From Lasiosphaeris hirsuta (Eukaryota > Ascomycota > Sordariomycetes > Sordariales > Lasiosphaeriaceae), in NCBI GenBank assembly GCA_030549175.1, contig JAUKUA010000004.1, forward strand, positions 744,001-808,000: DNA of 64,000 bases. The letters run 5' to 3'. Made by a program: the position numbers and the translations under genes. Within the stretch, counting starts at the first letter, position 1, and every line of letters begins with the position of its first letter. The notes below the pieces were generated by a model, which was given only the letters and a program-made list of their open reading frames with translations, ran no database searches and was not told where the DNA came from. Of this stretch, positions 1-11,177 are shown one piece after another.

Positions 1-1
1 A

Positions 2-1712
2 TACACCCCGCTTCACGAGTTTGCCCCGGTGCATCCCAAGCTCATGATTATTCTCCGAGCCGACATATTCCCCAACCCGCTCGAGGATGCAGACGAAAAG
101 GTGAAGGCGGCGCGCGCTTGGAAGCGTCGCATCGTTTTGGATGATGTTTACCCCTACGAAGTCAAATCTCTACTCGCCGATCTCCCCATTACCAAGGCTC
201 AAAACAGCTACAGCAGGATTGTCAATGGCCGTGTGGAAATGACCGTCAGCCACGAGCGTTGGAAACGAGCAAAAGACCACAGGTTTTATTTTACCTTTTT
301 CCCTGTTGGCTCGAAACACGTCAACACGATCAATGCAATTCTCCTTGACAATTCCGCCCCCTGCACCAACGTGGTGTTCAACTCCAGGGGAGCCTTTGCC
401 AAAACCTTGGAGTGGTACCTGACAGCGCCCTGCACAGTCGGAAAGAGGGTCATTGAAGGCCAGGGTGATGAGAAGTTCATCAAGAGGCTGGAGGCCGCAT
501 CTCGCTCTCTAGGGTCGGAGAAGGAGACCGTCTGGGAGAAGATTTATCTTCCTGGAATATTTGGCCTTGAGGACTACCTCAAGAGACACTCCGAGATGAG
601 GAGCCAGTACTGGAAATGGACGCTCAATAGAGACCGGAACTCCGATCCCGACGAGGCAGAGGATATGGACATGCCCGACCTGGAATTCCTTCGGGTATAT
701 GATGCGTTCTGGGATCTCAAGCTCCCCAGAGCAGTGGAATTCTTTCAGCTGTACGAGTCTCTCGGTAAGTCGGATTCCGGGGCCTCGCCTCACCATGTCT
801 GTTCCTAACTAACCAGGCAACTCAAAGGTGGCTCGCGTGCGACTTTGGTCAAGGACTTTGACCAGGTTTGGCGGATGGTTAAGCTTCGAGTAAATCTTGA
901 TTCGTGGTCGTCGGGTCTTGTCGCCGAAGAAATCCGCCATCGGAATCGCATCCTCCTCATTCAGGCCTATGTCCGCCTTCCCCCGCAGCGCATATTGCTT
1001 TACGTGAAGCATTTCCGTGCATCCATACCGACGCAAGAATACCGCTCTTACCTGGAAAGGGGAAACCTGACTGCCTCCTTTCATGGCCCAGAGGACATTA
1101 TCGTCCGAGGTATGTCGATCGAGGATATCCGAGCTCAGGGCGTTGCTGATTCGATTAGCGCATCGCATCATCAACCCAGAGAGGGTTGCGAAGCTCATTC
1201 ACGACGTTGGCGTGGCTGATATCCACAGAAAATGGAAGCCGCATGTAAATATGTGGGGAGAGATAAGCATGCCAGTGGCTATCGGTTTCCAGATATACGA
1301 TGCGATCATGATCCTTGCACTTGATCAGCCAGGTAGGCCCTACTGCCCGATTTGTCCGCTTGCATGCTGACAGATCCTGACAGGATTCATCCGGGATTGC
1401 GGTTAGTCTCGTACGACCATTGCGGATTGCTTTGACCAGACTGACTCCCGTCTAGGAATCCAAGAAATCGAGAACCTAGCCCGCCAAGCTCAACATGACA
1501 TTTTGCGGGGTAGGCTTTACGAGCGGGCCGACATGAAGGTGAGGGAGTTGTTTGAGGAAGGCCAGATTATCGAGTTGATGACACGGGTTCTTGTCCGGCC
1601 CAAGTTCATGGCCGCTCTTGAGGGGAAGTTGGAAAAGCCGTTGCTGAAGGACTTCAAGAAGGTGTTCTTTGAGCTGGCCTATCCGACCCCGCCGGTTGGA
1701 TGGAAGGCCTGA
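2..1712 (+). CDS. Hypothetical protein, 3' part of a multi-exon gene (5' end outside window)
   Basis: The frame is open from base 2, so the start lies outside the window. Proposed exons are <2-764, 828-1109, 1159-1332, 1384-1401 and 1456-1712, giving at least 497 residues. Introns have GTAAGT, GTATGT, GTAGGC and GTTAGT donors; the first has a CTAAC branch site. The 18-base fourth exon joins the flanking exons in frame as G-FIRDC-G. The protein is mixed alpha/beta with no signal peptide or membrane segment; its last 80 residues are helical and charged (RADMKVRELFEEGQIIEL) and end in GWKA. I do not recognise a family. Continuity of frame across four introns is the main evidence that it is real. 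Confidence 0.65.
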
Positions 1713-1799
1713 AGCAGGGTATGAGCGACAGGGGTTCTGGCTCTTGGCTGTGAGGTGATTCTTTGTGCCTGGTAGATGTAGTCTTGTAAGAAATGGCAT

Positions 1800-3486
1800 C
1801 TACAAATTGTCCGCCCAAACCTTGCGGTACACATCATACCGAGCGAGGACCACCCTCCTCGCAGCCCCATCCCCCCTCCGCCGGCAAAACACCACCACCT
1901 CCTCCACCGGCGCCCCCAGCATCACAAACTCGACCCCACTCAGCCTCCTCTCCTCAGGCAACACCGCCTCGTCGTCCTCCTCCTCCTCGTAGAACCCCCC
2001 CTCCTCCACCTCCACCACCTTGCTTGCCACCACCCCCACAATCCCCGAATCCCAGATCCCCTCGCGATGCACCGCTGACCCCAGCAGCCGCAGCGCCTGC
2101 CTCCGCAGCCGGTGGACCCGGCACCGGACGGCCACATAAAACAACAGCGGCAGCCAACCCATGTCGACCACCCCGACGCCGTCGCGCAGCAGGCCGGGGA
2201 TGCGGCGGCGAGCGACGAGGCTCGATGAGGGATCCGCGGCGGAGAGCGACCAGAGGTGGTCGAGCTGCGAGAGGAGGTGGGCAAAGTGCGGCGTGTGGTG
2301 GTCCGGGAGGGCCTCGTTGTCCGGGTCGAGGCTGATCAGGGTGAGCAGGGTGGCGAGGGTGTGGTAGGCGAGGAGGATGATGTGGAAGCGATGTCTGAAG
2401 GTCGGGATCGGGGGTTCCGGGGCTGGTAGGCGCGTTTGGAAGGTGGTGAGCCAGTGGGCGAGGGCGGTTTGGACCTGCTGCTGGCGGGCGAGGTGGTGCG
2501 GGGTCGCGGGGAGGTGTCGGGAGAGGTGGATGAGGTGGAAGATGTCGTTGAAGAGGCTGTGCAGCGCCTGCCAAGCTTCGTTGAAGGTGTGGAAGTCGCG
2601 GGGCGTGGACTCGGGGCCCGCGGGCTGTAGGATGAAGCAGGGGTGCGGGTGCAGGTGCTGCAGGAGCTCAACCTGTAGGTGCAGCCGGGAGAAGGCCTCA
2701 ATAATCCAGACGTCGGCGGCTTCCAGGTCGGGCTTGGGGTGGAAGACCTCTTTGGCCTTGTCGGGGAGCAGGTGCGTCTCTCGGAGGATGCGGAGTCCGT
2801 TTTGGAGATGGACTTGGGCTGACTCAAAGTGGCTCCGCAGCAGGTCCAGGCAGATAAACACGAAGCAGGCGATCAGCGCAACGCGGGAGGACGCCTTGTC
2901 CCTGGCTGAGAAGTGCGGCTGGAGGCAGCCAATCGCCCTGACATACTGCTGCAGCATGAATCTTTCCTGGCTGCCCATCACGGCGGACTTCTCGGCGGAG
3001 TAGGCCTCGGCGGGTCCTCTCTTGTGGGCAGCGCTCAGGGCAAGGACGGCGTGCAGCACCGCTGGCTCCTGCACGGTTGCCTGGACCAGGAGGGTTCTCC
3101 AAAAGTTGGAGAAGAAGGTGCCGGGGAGCTTCCTCGCGGCCCGGGACCGGAACCACTCAAAGTATCCATTCTCCTCGACGTTGGATGTGACGAGGGGGAT
3201 GGAAGCGAGTGTTCGGGCGATGATTTGGAGGTCGTCGGAGCCAGTCATGAGCGGACATTCAGACCGGCTGGGAGTGTTGCCGCCGCCCCAGACTCCGTAC
3301 CCCTCGCAGACGCGGCCAGTGAGGAAGCACCGCCGGCAGACGGGGCGCTCCTCGTCACATTTCACCTTGCGCGACCTGTCCGCTGATGAGCTTGGGTATT
3401 CAATTGGCTAGGCCAACTCACCGGCAGGTGCCACAGCCGGACTTGACTCTTGCTTTCCAATTGCGCTGACTCTTGGGGGTTGCCAT
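1800..3486 (-). CDS. Zn2Cys6 fungal transcription factor
   Basis: Two exons, 3486-3422 and 3375-1800, give 546 residues. Splicing out 3376-3421 (GTGAGT...CAG) completes a binuclear zinc cluster with Cys18, Cys21, Cys28, Cys35, Cys38 and Cys45 (CGTCRSRKVKC then CRRC and VC), spacing C-x2-C-x6-C-x6-C-x2-C-x6-C. Without this intron the first two cysteines are lost, which decides both the start and the intron. The helical body (ALIACFVFICLDLL, VHLQNGLRILRE) resembles the Fungal_trans_2 regulatory region. It should act in the nucleus on CGG-type half-sites. It is divergent from an aldo-keto reductase 355 bases away, a common arrangement for a pathway-specific regulator, though the target is inference. 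The C-terminal third is encoded by GC-rich DNA. Confidence 0.9.
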
Positions 3487-3841
3487 GGTGCATGCGTGAT
3501 GGAGCAATGTAGTTTGGGCTCGTTGGAACTGCGATGGCTTAGTTATGCGGAGGCTCCCTGCTTATAACCGCTATGTCCGATGTTGGGCTGATTTGCTCGT
3601 TCGGAAACTCTGCGGCGTGATTGGCTGGGCGTGGCGACCAGGGATGCGTACCCCTTGCTGTGCATGGCAGCGGTCTTCGGTTTCGGTTTCTAGCAGAACC
3701 AAGACCGCGGACGGCATCGGTTTGTTGGCAGAGTTCGTCATCTGCTTCATGGGGGCTATATAATGGAAGAGACGATCCATCATGATCTGGAAGGAGCATC
3801 AAACAACTTCCACTGCTTTCTTAAATATCAAACCTTGCAAC
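3487..3841. promoter_or_regulatory. Shared divergent promoter, regulator and aldo-keto reductase
   Basis: This 355-base gap holds the promoters of both flanking genes. A TATA-like CTATATAA lies at 3756-3763, about 80 bases upstream of the reductase ATG and in its orientation. No clear TATA box was seen for the regulator. Confidence 0.5.
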
Positions 3842-5024
3842 ATGTCGAGCAAGTCCGTCGTCCCCCCCCACTATCCTCTGGGCAAAAGCGGCCCCAGTGT
3901 TCCAGCCCTTGGATTCGGTCTGATGGGCCTATCGTATGTTACGTACGGAACCATCCCGGGCGAAGAGGAACAGTTCGCTATCCTGGACCGTGCCTATGAG
4001 CTGGGCGCGAGATTTTGGGATACCGCCGAGTGAGTCCCCAAAACTTGAACAAAAGACATCACTAACCCGTCCAGTCTCTATGGAGACAGCGAGGCCCTCA
4101 TTGGCAAGTGGTTCAAGCGCACCGGGAAGCGGGACGACATCTTCCTTGCAAGCAAGTTCGGCTTCGTTAAAGCCAGCAAGACGTTCGAGGTCGATAGCTC
4201 GGGAAAGTATTGCAAGGATGCCTGCGCGGCAAGTCTCGAGGCTCTCGGCATTGACTCTATCGATCTTTGTAAGCGCCGAGACACTGTTCTGAAAACCAAG
4301 CTGACCAATCGAGACTACATGCATCACGCCAATCGCAAGACTCCCATCGAGGAGACAATGCGAGCCTTGGCTGAGCTGCAAGCGTAAGTGGGAGTATCTG
4401 GAGGTTGGATCATGGCTAATAGCCACGTCGAGTGAGGGCAAGATCAAGCACATTGGACTCTCGGCTATCTCATCGGCCACCCTTCGCCGCGCAGTCAAGA
4501 TCGCCCCCGTTGCTGCCGTTCAAGCCGACTACTCGCCCTTTGTTCTTGACATCGAGCGTCCGACCGGCGGCGACCTTCTGGCTACCTGCCGGGAGCTCGG
4601 CGTCGCCTTTGTCGCGGCCATGCCTCTGGGACGAGGTATGATCACGTCGACGTTCGCCAGCGGCCAACCCGTGGGCGACGAAAAGGACATGCGCGTGCAT
4701 GTCATGCCCCGGTTCCAGGAAGCCAACCGGGAGAAGAACGTCAAGGTCATCAGCCAGTTCGAAGAGCTGGCCAAGAAGAAGGGATGCACCGTGGCCCAGC
4801 TGTCCCTCGCCTGGCTTCTCAAGCAGGGCCACGACATCTTCCCCATCCCCGGCACCAAGAAGATCAAGTATCTCGAGGAGAACTGGGCCTCTCTTGACAT
4901 TGAACTCAGCGACGAGGAGGAAGCCGAGGTCAGAGGATTCATCGAGAAGGCTGAGATTGCTGGCCATCCCCTGCCGCCGCAGTTTGAGAGCTACAGCTTT
5001 GTCGACACCGTCGAGGAGGCCTAG
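3842..5024 (+). CDS. Aldo-keto reductase (NADPH-dependent oxidoreductase)
   Basis: Four exons, 3842-4029, 4075-4268, 4314-4383 and 4433-5024, give 347 residues, normal for a cytosolic aldo-keto reductase. The catalytic tetrad is visible: Asp60 and Tyr65 in WDTADLYGDSE, Lys90 in FLASKFGF, and His131 in YYMHH. The C-terminal cofactor region FPIPGTKKIKYLEEN is typical of NADPH binding in the AKR8/AKR13-like fungal group (pyridoxal-reductase or YakC type). It would reduce aldehydes or ketones; the substrate cannot be told. Introns have GTGAGT/GTAAGC/GTAAGT donors, and the first has a CTAAC branch site. No signal peptide. The divergent Zn2Cys6 gene may regulate it. Confidence 0.93.
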
Positions 5025-5408
5025 TCAGATTCATAGCCTAGTTTGAGTTGGATGTGGTGCAAGTGGGTTGAGAGGCGTATGTATGGCTGAGAGGTTTCGT
5101 AGGATTCTGAGAGCAAGTAGATGAGAATTGGAGTCTTTAGGCAGTGCAGCCGCTCTGGGACAAGCCAACTGTCGGCGGGGTTCGCGAACACCTTCCTGTA
5201 TAGCACAATACATCACACCACACCTTCCAGATCTACCCCGCCCACACGTTTTGAGCTTTCCTGTGCGTGCAGCGCATCTATCTACACATCTAAAAATACC
5301 TTTATGATTGCTTTGACTGCGCAATTCCAACCATGCAACCTTGTTTCCATTTGGAGCGCCTTGCGTAACTCAGATTTTCCCACACTCGACGTCACCATCT
5401 CACCCCAC
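5025..5408. other. Intergenic, reductase 3' flank to transposon
   Basis: Presumed 3' untranslated region of the reductase followed by unique sequence up to the TA where the pogo-like element begins. No gene seen. Confidence 0.6.
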
Positions 5409-5410
5409 TA

Positions 5411-5450
5411 GAAGAAGTGATCGGCAAACCGATTGACCCCCTGCCGATAG
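5411..5450 (+). repeat. Left TIR of pogo-like element 1
   Basis: Begins GAAGAAGTGATCGG; identical to the reverse complement of 7243-7282 over 40 bases; preceded by TA. Confidence 0.95.
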
Positions 5451-5550
5451 GCGAACCCCACCATCGCGTCGCGACGCGCTCCTAAGCCCTCCCCCAAAAC
5501 AACCGTAAATAACTCTACCAAAACGCTCCTAATTGCTGCGAAATTTACCA

Positions 5551-7165
5551 TGTCTGGCCCGCGCGAGTAGAATATTCAGTCCGTAATCGATGCGAGTAAA
5601 TCCGGCAAGCCGTTAGTTCAGGCGTGCCGCGATAACGAAGTGCCTTACGCCACGACCTAGGGCCGTCTCTACGGTGCTACCTCCTCGGAAGAACGCCGAT
5701 TACGGACCCGCAAGCTCTCCCCCCAAGAAGAGAGCTTTCTGGTGGATTGGGCGCGTAATGAAGAAGCCGCTGGAAGACCTCCCACGAAGCAAAAGCTTCG
5801 CCGCATGGCGTAGTCTATTCTCAAAGAGGGTGGTGTTGATACGCCTCTCGGTAAGCGATGGGGGGACCGTTTCGTCACGCGGCATAAGAGTGTCCGCGTT
5901 AAGATATCCCGCCCTCTCGATCAACAGCGACGTAAAGGCAGTACCAAGGAGGCTTACGAGGACTTTTTTACCCGGTTAAAGTACCAAATAACCGTTAAGA
6001 ACATCCCGCCAAGGTATATCGCCAACATGGACGAGCACGGCATACAAGAGATGGAGACCTACGATAACGCTAAAGTCATTAGTGACTCCATGACTTCGGA
6101 AGCGTATCGTGAGACCACGGCGAGCACTACCTGGATCTTTGTAATCGAATACGTTACTACGGAGGGCCGTGGTCTTACGCCGTACGTGATTATTACCGGT
6201 GAGACCTTCCAAGGCCAGTGGTACCCCGAAGACTTTCTCGATCAGCCTCAACTTCACGATTGGAAGTTTGATCACTCGCCCACTGGCTTCTCTAACGCTA
6301 GAATTGCGCTTAAGTGGCTGAGGGATATATTTATTCCGGAGACTCGGCTAGAAAATCCACGGCAATGGCGCCTCTTGATACTCGACGGCGCCTCTAGCTA
6401 TACCACCGAAGATTTCGAGAAGACCGCCTTTGCTAACCGTATCCAGCTGGAATTTCTACCGCCTCATACCTCTCAGAAGACCTAGCCACTAGACTGAAAC
6501 AGTATTTTCGCGACGAGACCGCTCTCCTCTGTAGCCGGCTTACCTTATCGCCAGTTAATAAACAACGGTGGATGTTGGCTTACCGAAAGGCTCGTAAGAA
6601 GGGTTTTACGGCTAAAAATATTCGCTCCGGCTTCAGAAAGTGTAGAATCTGGCCTTTTAACCCCGAGCGAATACTGGAAGACCGCCAGGTAGTAGTGGGA
6701 GACTCGCCACCTCCCCCCTCCCGCTCCCCGACGCCAACTAACCTCCCCATTACGTCAGCAACGGTATTTAAGACTCCCCAGAAGTCAGGTGACATCCAGA
6801 ACGCTCTCCGTGATATATTGGGTTACAATTCTCCCACTAAGCGTAACGTAAGGAGGCTCCTGATCGGGGTAGGGAAGGCTCTTAACACTAGTAACGGCCA
6901 GAGAGCTCTATTGGCAGCCGAAAACGAGCAGTTACGGGCCGACTTAGAAGCTTTAAAGCCCCGGACCAAAAAGAAAGTCAAGGAGCCTGCCAACGGTGGC
7001 TTTCCCAGAGCGGAAGACATCGCGGAAGCGGAGAAGGCTTCAAGAAAGCCCCCGAAGTCTCGGAAGCGGAAGCGGGCGGCGGAACCGGCAGTGGAAGAAG
7101 AGGATCGCGTGGAGGAAGTCATTCATGCAATTGCGAGGTTCAACGAGGTTCTAGAAGGCGAATAA
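5551..7165 (+). pseudogene. Broken pogo-family (DDE_1) transposase
   Basis: From the ATG at 5551 the frame gives a CENPB-type DNA-binding region, then the catalytic core (IPPRYIANMDEHGIQE; LLILDGASSYTT; FLPPHTSQKT) and a C-terminal coiled coil (LLAAENEQLRADLEALK). In-frame TAG codons occur after MSGPRE, in the helix-turn-helix region and after KLRRMA, each explained by CAG to TAG. Near 6482-6494 there is a further TAG, and a few codons are lost between PLD and LKQYF with a shift to another frame, which then stays open to 7165. The first catalytic motif reads MDEHG where related enzymes have FDETG. Several separate lesions mean no active enzyme. Confidence 0.9.
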
Positions 7166-7242
7166 ATGCCTTTTTATATTGCATTTGGCTGTGTTGTGCA
7201 TGTAAAGTTGCCCAGAGTCCTTGGGGTGCCCCCCCGTCGCAT

Positions 7243-7282
7243 CTATCGGCAGGGGGTCAATCGGTTTGCCGATCACTTCTTC
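7243..7282 (-). repeat. Right TIR of pogo-like element 1
   Basis: Reverse complement identical to 5411-5450; followed by TA at 7283-7284. Confidence 0.95.
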
Positions 7283-7314
7283 TACCCACCACTTCACTTG
7301 CCGTCAATCCTGGA

Positions 7315-8104
7315 ATGAAGCCCTCCAATTGCGAGGCCAGCACAACGGAAGCCGCAGAATCCCTCCTGGAGGCCATTCCGACGACAAAAGCCTTCCAGCC
7401 CATGCGCTTGGGAGCCATCCCCGGAACTCACACCTCAACAATCTACCCATTCACCAAGATTCCTAATCAAGAGGCCCTCAAGGTCGCTCTGCCTATTCTC
7501 AGAGGCGAGAGCAACTACGATATCTGGGCAGAGATCACCCGTTCTCCATCTCGAATGGAATGGTGTTGAGAAATACCTTGACAAAGATGTCAAAGAGCCA
7601 GCCGACGAGGAAGCAAAGCTCAAGTGGATCAGAGATCGCATCAGGGTTCGAGCCCTGTCCTGCGAGAGCCTAATCGATCCAAAGATTGGAACCCAGCTCA
7701 GGGCCGTTGGGCTCGAGCCCACAGAGAAGAATCCCTTCACCATCTGGAACACAATCCGCCAGGTCATTATGGAACCGAGCGATGAAGCCGTTGGCCATTA
7801 CAGCCGCGAATACCACAGTCTCAAGCGCAAGAACTTCGATACAATGGATACTTTCATTTGCAGAGCCCAATACCTTTGCGGAAAGCTTGACGCCAGGGAA
7901 AGTCGGATCGGCACACACCTCCATGACAAGTACCACACCTGGCCCTCCTCAATGCCCTCGGGGAGGCTTACCCAACCCAACACATGTTCTGGGCCAAGAT
8001 GCTCAAGTCCACACAGCCAACAGAACATCATGGCCAAGCATCATGGAAGAGCTCGTATCCATTGGAAAGAGAGCATCGCATCGCATCACATCTGCCACAC
8101 TAAC
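7315..8104 (+). pseudogene. Ty1/Copia Gag-like remnant with frameshifts
   Basis: Three reading frames give consecutive pieces of one protein: ALPILRGESNYDIWAE, then HLEWNGVEKYLDKDVKEP through WIRDRIRVRALSCESLID, FTIWNTIRQVI and TMDTFICRAQYLCGKL, then LALLNALGEAYPTQ. The order (xYDxW, helical core, aromatic-rich repeats) matches UBN2-type Gag of Copia elements. At least two indels separate the pieces, so it is non-functional. It begins 33 bases beyond the right end of the pogo-like element and runs toward the 3' end of the convergent cytochrome b561 gene. No LTR or pol sequence was found next to it. Confidence 0.6.
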
Positions 8105-8219
8105 CGACTACTCAAAATGCACCCTGGGCATTACATTACGATTAGGAGATGACAAGAGAACATTTCCAAACCGAACAGCTCCGATGAGACCGTGGCCAAC
8201 CCCGTGAGACAAGTGCAGC

Positions 8220-9459
8220 CTACACCCTGTACCTCCCAATGCTTCCAACGCCACTTCGGATGCTTCTTCTCGCGTCCCTTTCCCTGCTTCTACTCCTGCT
8301 CCTACTCCTACTAACATCCCTATTCACATTGCCCCCCTGACTCCTGTGACTCCTGTGACTCCTGTGACTCCCATGACTCCCATGGCTCCCAACACTCCTG
8401 CTATGGCTGCTCCTTACCTCGACAGGGATAGCCTTGGCGCTCGTCATGACGGCATGGGGGTCAGCCACCTTGCGCGCGCGGCGGTTCCTGCGCAGCCGCA
8501 AAACCTCGGACACGAGGGCGATCAGCATCCACAGAGACCACATGACGGCAGCAACAATGATGTAAACGCGCTTGCGGTACGCCGAAGCAGCCGCCAGGTT
8601 GAGCCCCAGCCCCCCGTTGATGATACCCACGGTCACGCCGATGCGGCCGTTGAAGATGTGCAGGTACGACCAGAACTGGCGCCGCTGGACCTTCTTGAAG
8701 CGCGCGTGGTGCACGTAGCCCAGGATGGGCTGTACCACGAGTGTTGCCAGCGTGACGATGCCGATGATGGGGTGGAATTTGGTCGTGTCGTTGGTCAGCT
8801 GTGAGGTGTTAGCGTCGGGCTTGATTCAGGGGTTGCCAGAAAACGCACCAGGTTCCCGCCCTCAAAGGGGATCTGGACAATCGTGACGAGGTAGATGCCC
8901 AGCGCCGCGCCGGCAACGTATACGCAAAAGGCCAGCATCTGGAAGACGGCGTGGATCCAGAGCGCGAAGCGGCCGGGGATGATGCGCATGAAGATGGAGC
9001 CCAGGGGGAACAGCACCACCATGCTGAGGGCGCAGAGGATGCCGTGGATGGTTCGGTAGTACGACGCCGTCGTGATGTCGAAGCCCACCCCGAACTGGCC
9101 ATTTCCGCCGTTGAACCCGCCGTTGCCGTTGCCATTCGCGCCTCCGAATCCATTCCCGCTCCCTCCTTCGCCTGTGCCGGACCCACCTCCAGTTCCGGTG
9201 CCGGTGCCGGTGCCAGTGCCAGTGCCAGTGCCAGTGCCGGACCCACTTTCACCGCCGTCGCCTCCCCCGCCAGGAGCACCGGTCGGATGGCCGGGGAACC
9301 CGCCTGGTGGCCCGTGACTCTGGGCAAGGGTTGCAAAAGCTTGTAGGTGTTAGTGCAATGTTCGATGCCAATTGTTTTCATCGAGGAAACAGGGTAGGGA
9401 AGCTCACCCAGGTACAAGACGACTGCCAGGCCAGCCTTTGAGCGATTTAGGAGACTCAT
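8220..9459 (-). CDS. Cytochrome b561-domain membrane protein with Gly-rich ectodomain
   Basis: Three exons, 9459-9408, 9339-8849 and 8798-8220, give 373 residues. Exon 1 spliced to exon 2 gives a signal peptide (KAGLAVVLYLAFATLAQS). A low-complexity Gly/Thr/Asn-rich stretch follows, including a (GT)n run. Then come about five membrane helices with the b561 histidine pattern: RTIHGILCALS, WIHAVFQML, KFHPIIGIVTL, YLHIFNGRIGV. These four histidines would ligate two b hemes for transmembrane electron transfer, as in ferric-chelate or ascorbate-linked b561 proteins. The cytosolic tail has SHGSHRSHRS and RSRSRSRSRE repeats. No DOMON domain is visible; the Gly-rich segment takes its place. The electron donor is unknown. 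Confidence 0.85.
9194..9240. repeat. Hexanucleotide microsatellite inside the b561 gene
   Basis: Repeats of GGTGCC/AGTGCC encode, on the minus strand, the (Gly-Thr)n part of the ectodomain. Length may vary by slippage in whole codon pairs. Confidence 0.8.
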
Positions 9460-10466
9460 TATGCCACTCCACCAGCTTCAAAAGTGACGATAGCAGTAGG
9501 CGATAGCAGGCGACTTTTAGTCAAGCTCGATGCAGCCGCTCCACGAGAGAATGACGACAGAAGGGAACCAAATATAAGATAAGCGGGGGCAGCGGGCTAA
9601 AGATATAGGAGCAGGACCAGCCGCCAAGCACCCCAGTTGCGAGCCCATTTGATCCCGGGTTGGCTGGTGAGGGGCGGGATGCGCGATCAGAGGTCGGGAT
9701 TAATATAAAAAATGTCCGCGACGCCGTTAGGGAACCCGCGGCTCACCTGGAGCACCCCCCTTCGGGCGCCCAGGGGCGGTTCCTGGCAATCGACCACGTC
9801 CGGACTCTGATGGCGGCATGGGACCATGCGAGTTCTGCGACCAAGAGGCGGCTCGCGACAAGGGCTTGCCGTTTACGGCCCTCGCTCTCGTCACCCCGCA
9901 GCTTGGCTCTGGCTCCCTTTACCCGTCAGTCAGAATCCCTATGAGCCTATTATAGGCCTGGGTTTGGCCGAGCCACTTGGAACGACGCGTCAGACTCGGC
10001 ACGTCGCATGCATAGCGATACAAAGTGCGCTCCCTTATCGTCCCTTTCCCCCAATCCTTTCGGCGCTGAGAGGGCGTCAATGCTGACTTATTAATTCCCA
10101 ATGCTTAACTTGACGCACCTGCCAAAGCTCTTCACTTTGTGATTTGCCTTGCTGTCTCTTTCTAGCTTGCCTGCCCACCAATTATGCAAACAAATGAAGA
10201 CGGCGCTTGCCGGTGGACGTCCGGGAAGGACATTCGGGGGTCGAAGACTGATGATGCCTTTTCAATTTTGATGTGGTTACAAGGCTGGGGGTTTGTGGGA
10301 GGCATGGAATCGTTTCTTGTCGACATCTCTTATTGTCAGACGGTGTGGTTCTAGGCCTTTGGGATTCACGTTGCAAAGGGTACGAGACTTCTGGATTTAC
10401 GCGCCCGGTCAAGTATGAAGTTATGTTACAAATTAGGTAGGTATTTTACAATCCACCGCCACGATC
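9460..10466. other. Intergenic, b561 promoter side
   Basis: About 1 kb. A TATA-like CTTATATT on the minus strand lies near 9571-9578, about 115 bases upstream of the b561 start. No other gene seen. Confidence 0.4.
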
Positions 10467-10736
10467 TTAGCCGCCCCAGTCAAACTTGTCATTCCGGCCA
10501 TCCTCCCTGCCAATGTTGTGCACCGCGATATCCTCATCGCTGCCCTCCACGGGGGCCGGACGCTCCTCCTCTCCGAGATCCATATCAAACCCATCATCCT
10601 CGAATAACTGCTCGTCCAACTGCTCTTGGTCAAGTGTTGAATTGTCTGCCAGGTTGTCCAAGGCATTGGTGATTCTCGTCTTATTGACGGGAGCAGAGGT
10701 CTGAGTCGGCGACCTGGTATTGAAACAACAAGACAA
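10467..10736 (-). other. Orphan acidic reading frame, possible last exon
   Basis: An 89-codon frame rich in Asp/Glu ends EDGRNDKFDWGG. A good 3' splice site (TTTCAATACCAG) precedes VADSDLCSRQ/GRRLRPLLP-type frames at about 10710, so it may be a terminal exon whose 5' part has been lost or lies across the Copia insertion 200 bases upstream. I recognise no family. A chance frame cannot be excluded. Confidence 0.25.
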
Positions 10737-10933
10737 ACGGAATGAAGACCTCTTAATTAAACTAGTCTCCCACCGGCTAGGCCATCCTTAGGACTACCAA
10801 GCTAATAGTTAATCAACCTTAACAAGCCAGCCAACTACCTACCACCGAATTAAATTAATAGCCCAGTCAATCTGACGCCGCCGGGAAGAACACCTTGTTA
10901 TGCCACGAGAGCACTTCGAAAGCGAGCCCAGAC

Positions 10934-10938
10934 GATAC
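10934..10938. repeat. Target-site duplication GATAC (left copy)
   Basis: GATAC directly precedes the left LTR and recurs at 16561-16565 directly after the right LTR. Five bases is the usual Copia duplication length. Confidence 0.93.
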
Positions 10939-11177
10939 TGTTGCACGTAGTGGTATCAAGGGCTCAAACATGGAAAAACGAGTGTTGATTTCTTCTTCGA
11001 TCGTTGGAAGCCGAAGGCTTCCAACTGCTCTAAATACTGCGTACAATGGGGTCCGTTGTTGTGGCCATTCCAGGCCTGGAATTGATCCACGCAGTAGTTT
11101 CAATAGAATACCAGCGATCGGACCGATCGCTGGTATGGACGCTATTCGCTGGTATGGAGGCTTGGATTCGTGTGACA
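10939..11177 (-). repeat. 3' LTR of the Copia element
   Basis: Plus strand begins TGTTGCACGTAG and ends ATTCGTGTGACA. It contains a perfect palindrome at 11108-11136 (14-base arms ATACCAGCGATCGG, one central base) and a 9-base-arm hairpin near 11005-11025. Confidence 0.95.

Larger units (their letters stand above)
5411..7282 (+). mobile_element. pogo/Fot1-like DNA transposon, inactive (1,872 bp)
   Basis: Bounded by perfect 40-base terminal inverted repeats (5411-5450 and 7243-7282) and flanked by TA on both sides (5409-5410, 7283-7284), the Tc1/mariner-pogo target duplication. Size and the CENPB-DDE_1 transposase relics fit the Fot1/Pot2 group of ascomycetes. The transposase is dead. Confidence 0.95.

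Noticed and set aside
1954..2574. Long alternative frames opposite and overlapping the Zn2Cys6 gene
   Set aside because: They are Pro/Arg-rich translations of GC-rich DNA with no domain; the zinc-cluster frame explains the region.
10867..10938. Possible gene interrupted by the Copia insertion (frame reading LAFEVLSWHNKVFFPAASD across the joined target site)
   Set aside because: The joined frame is only about 35 codons with a stop just upstream, well within chance; not enough to claim gene disruption.
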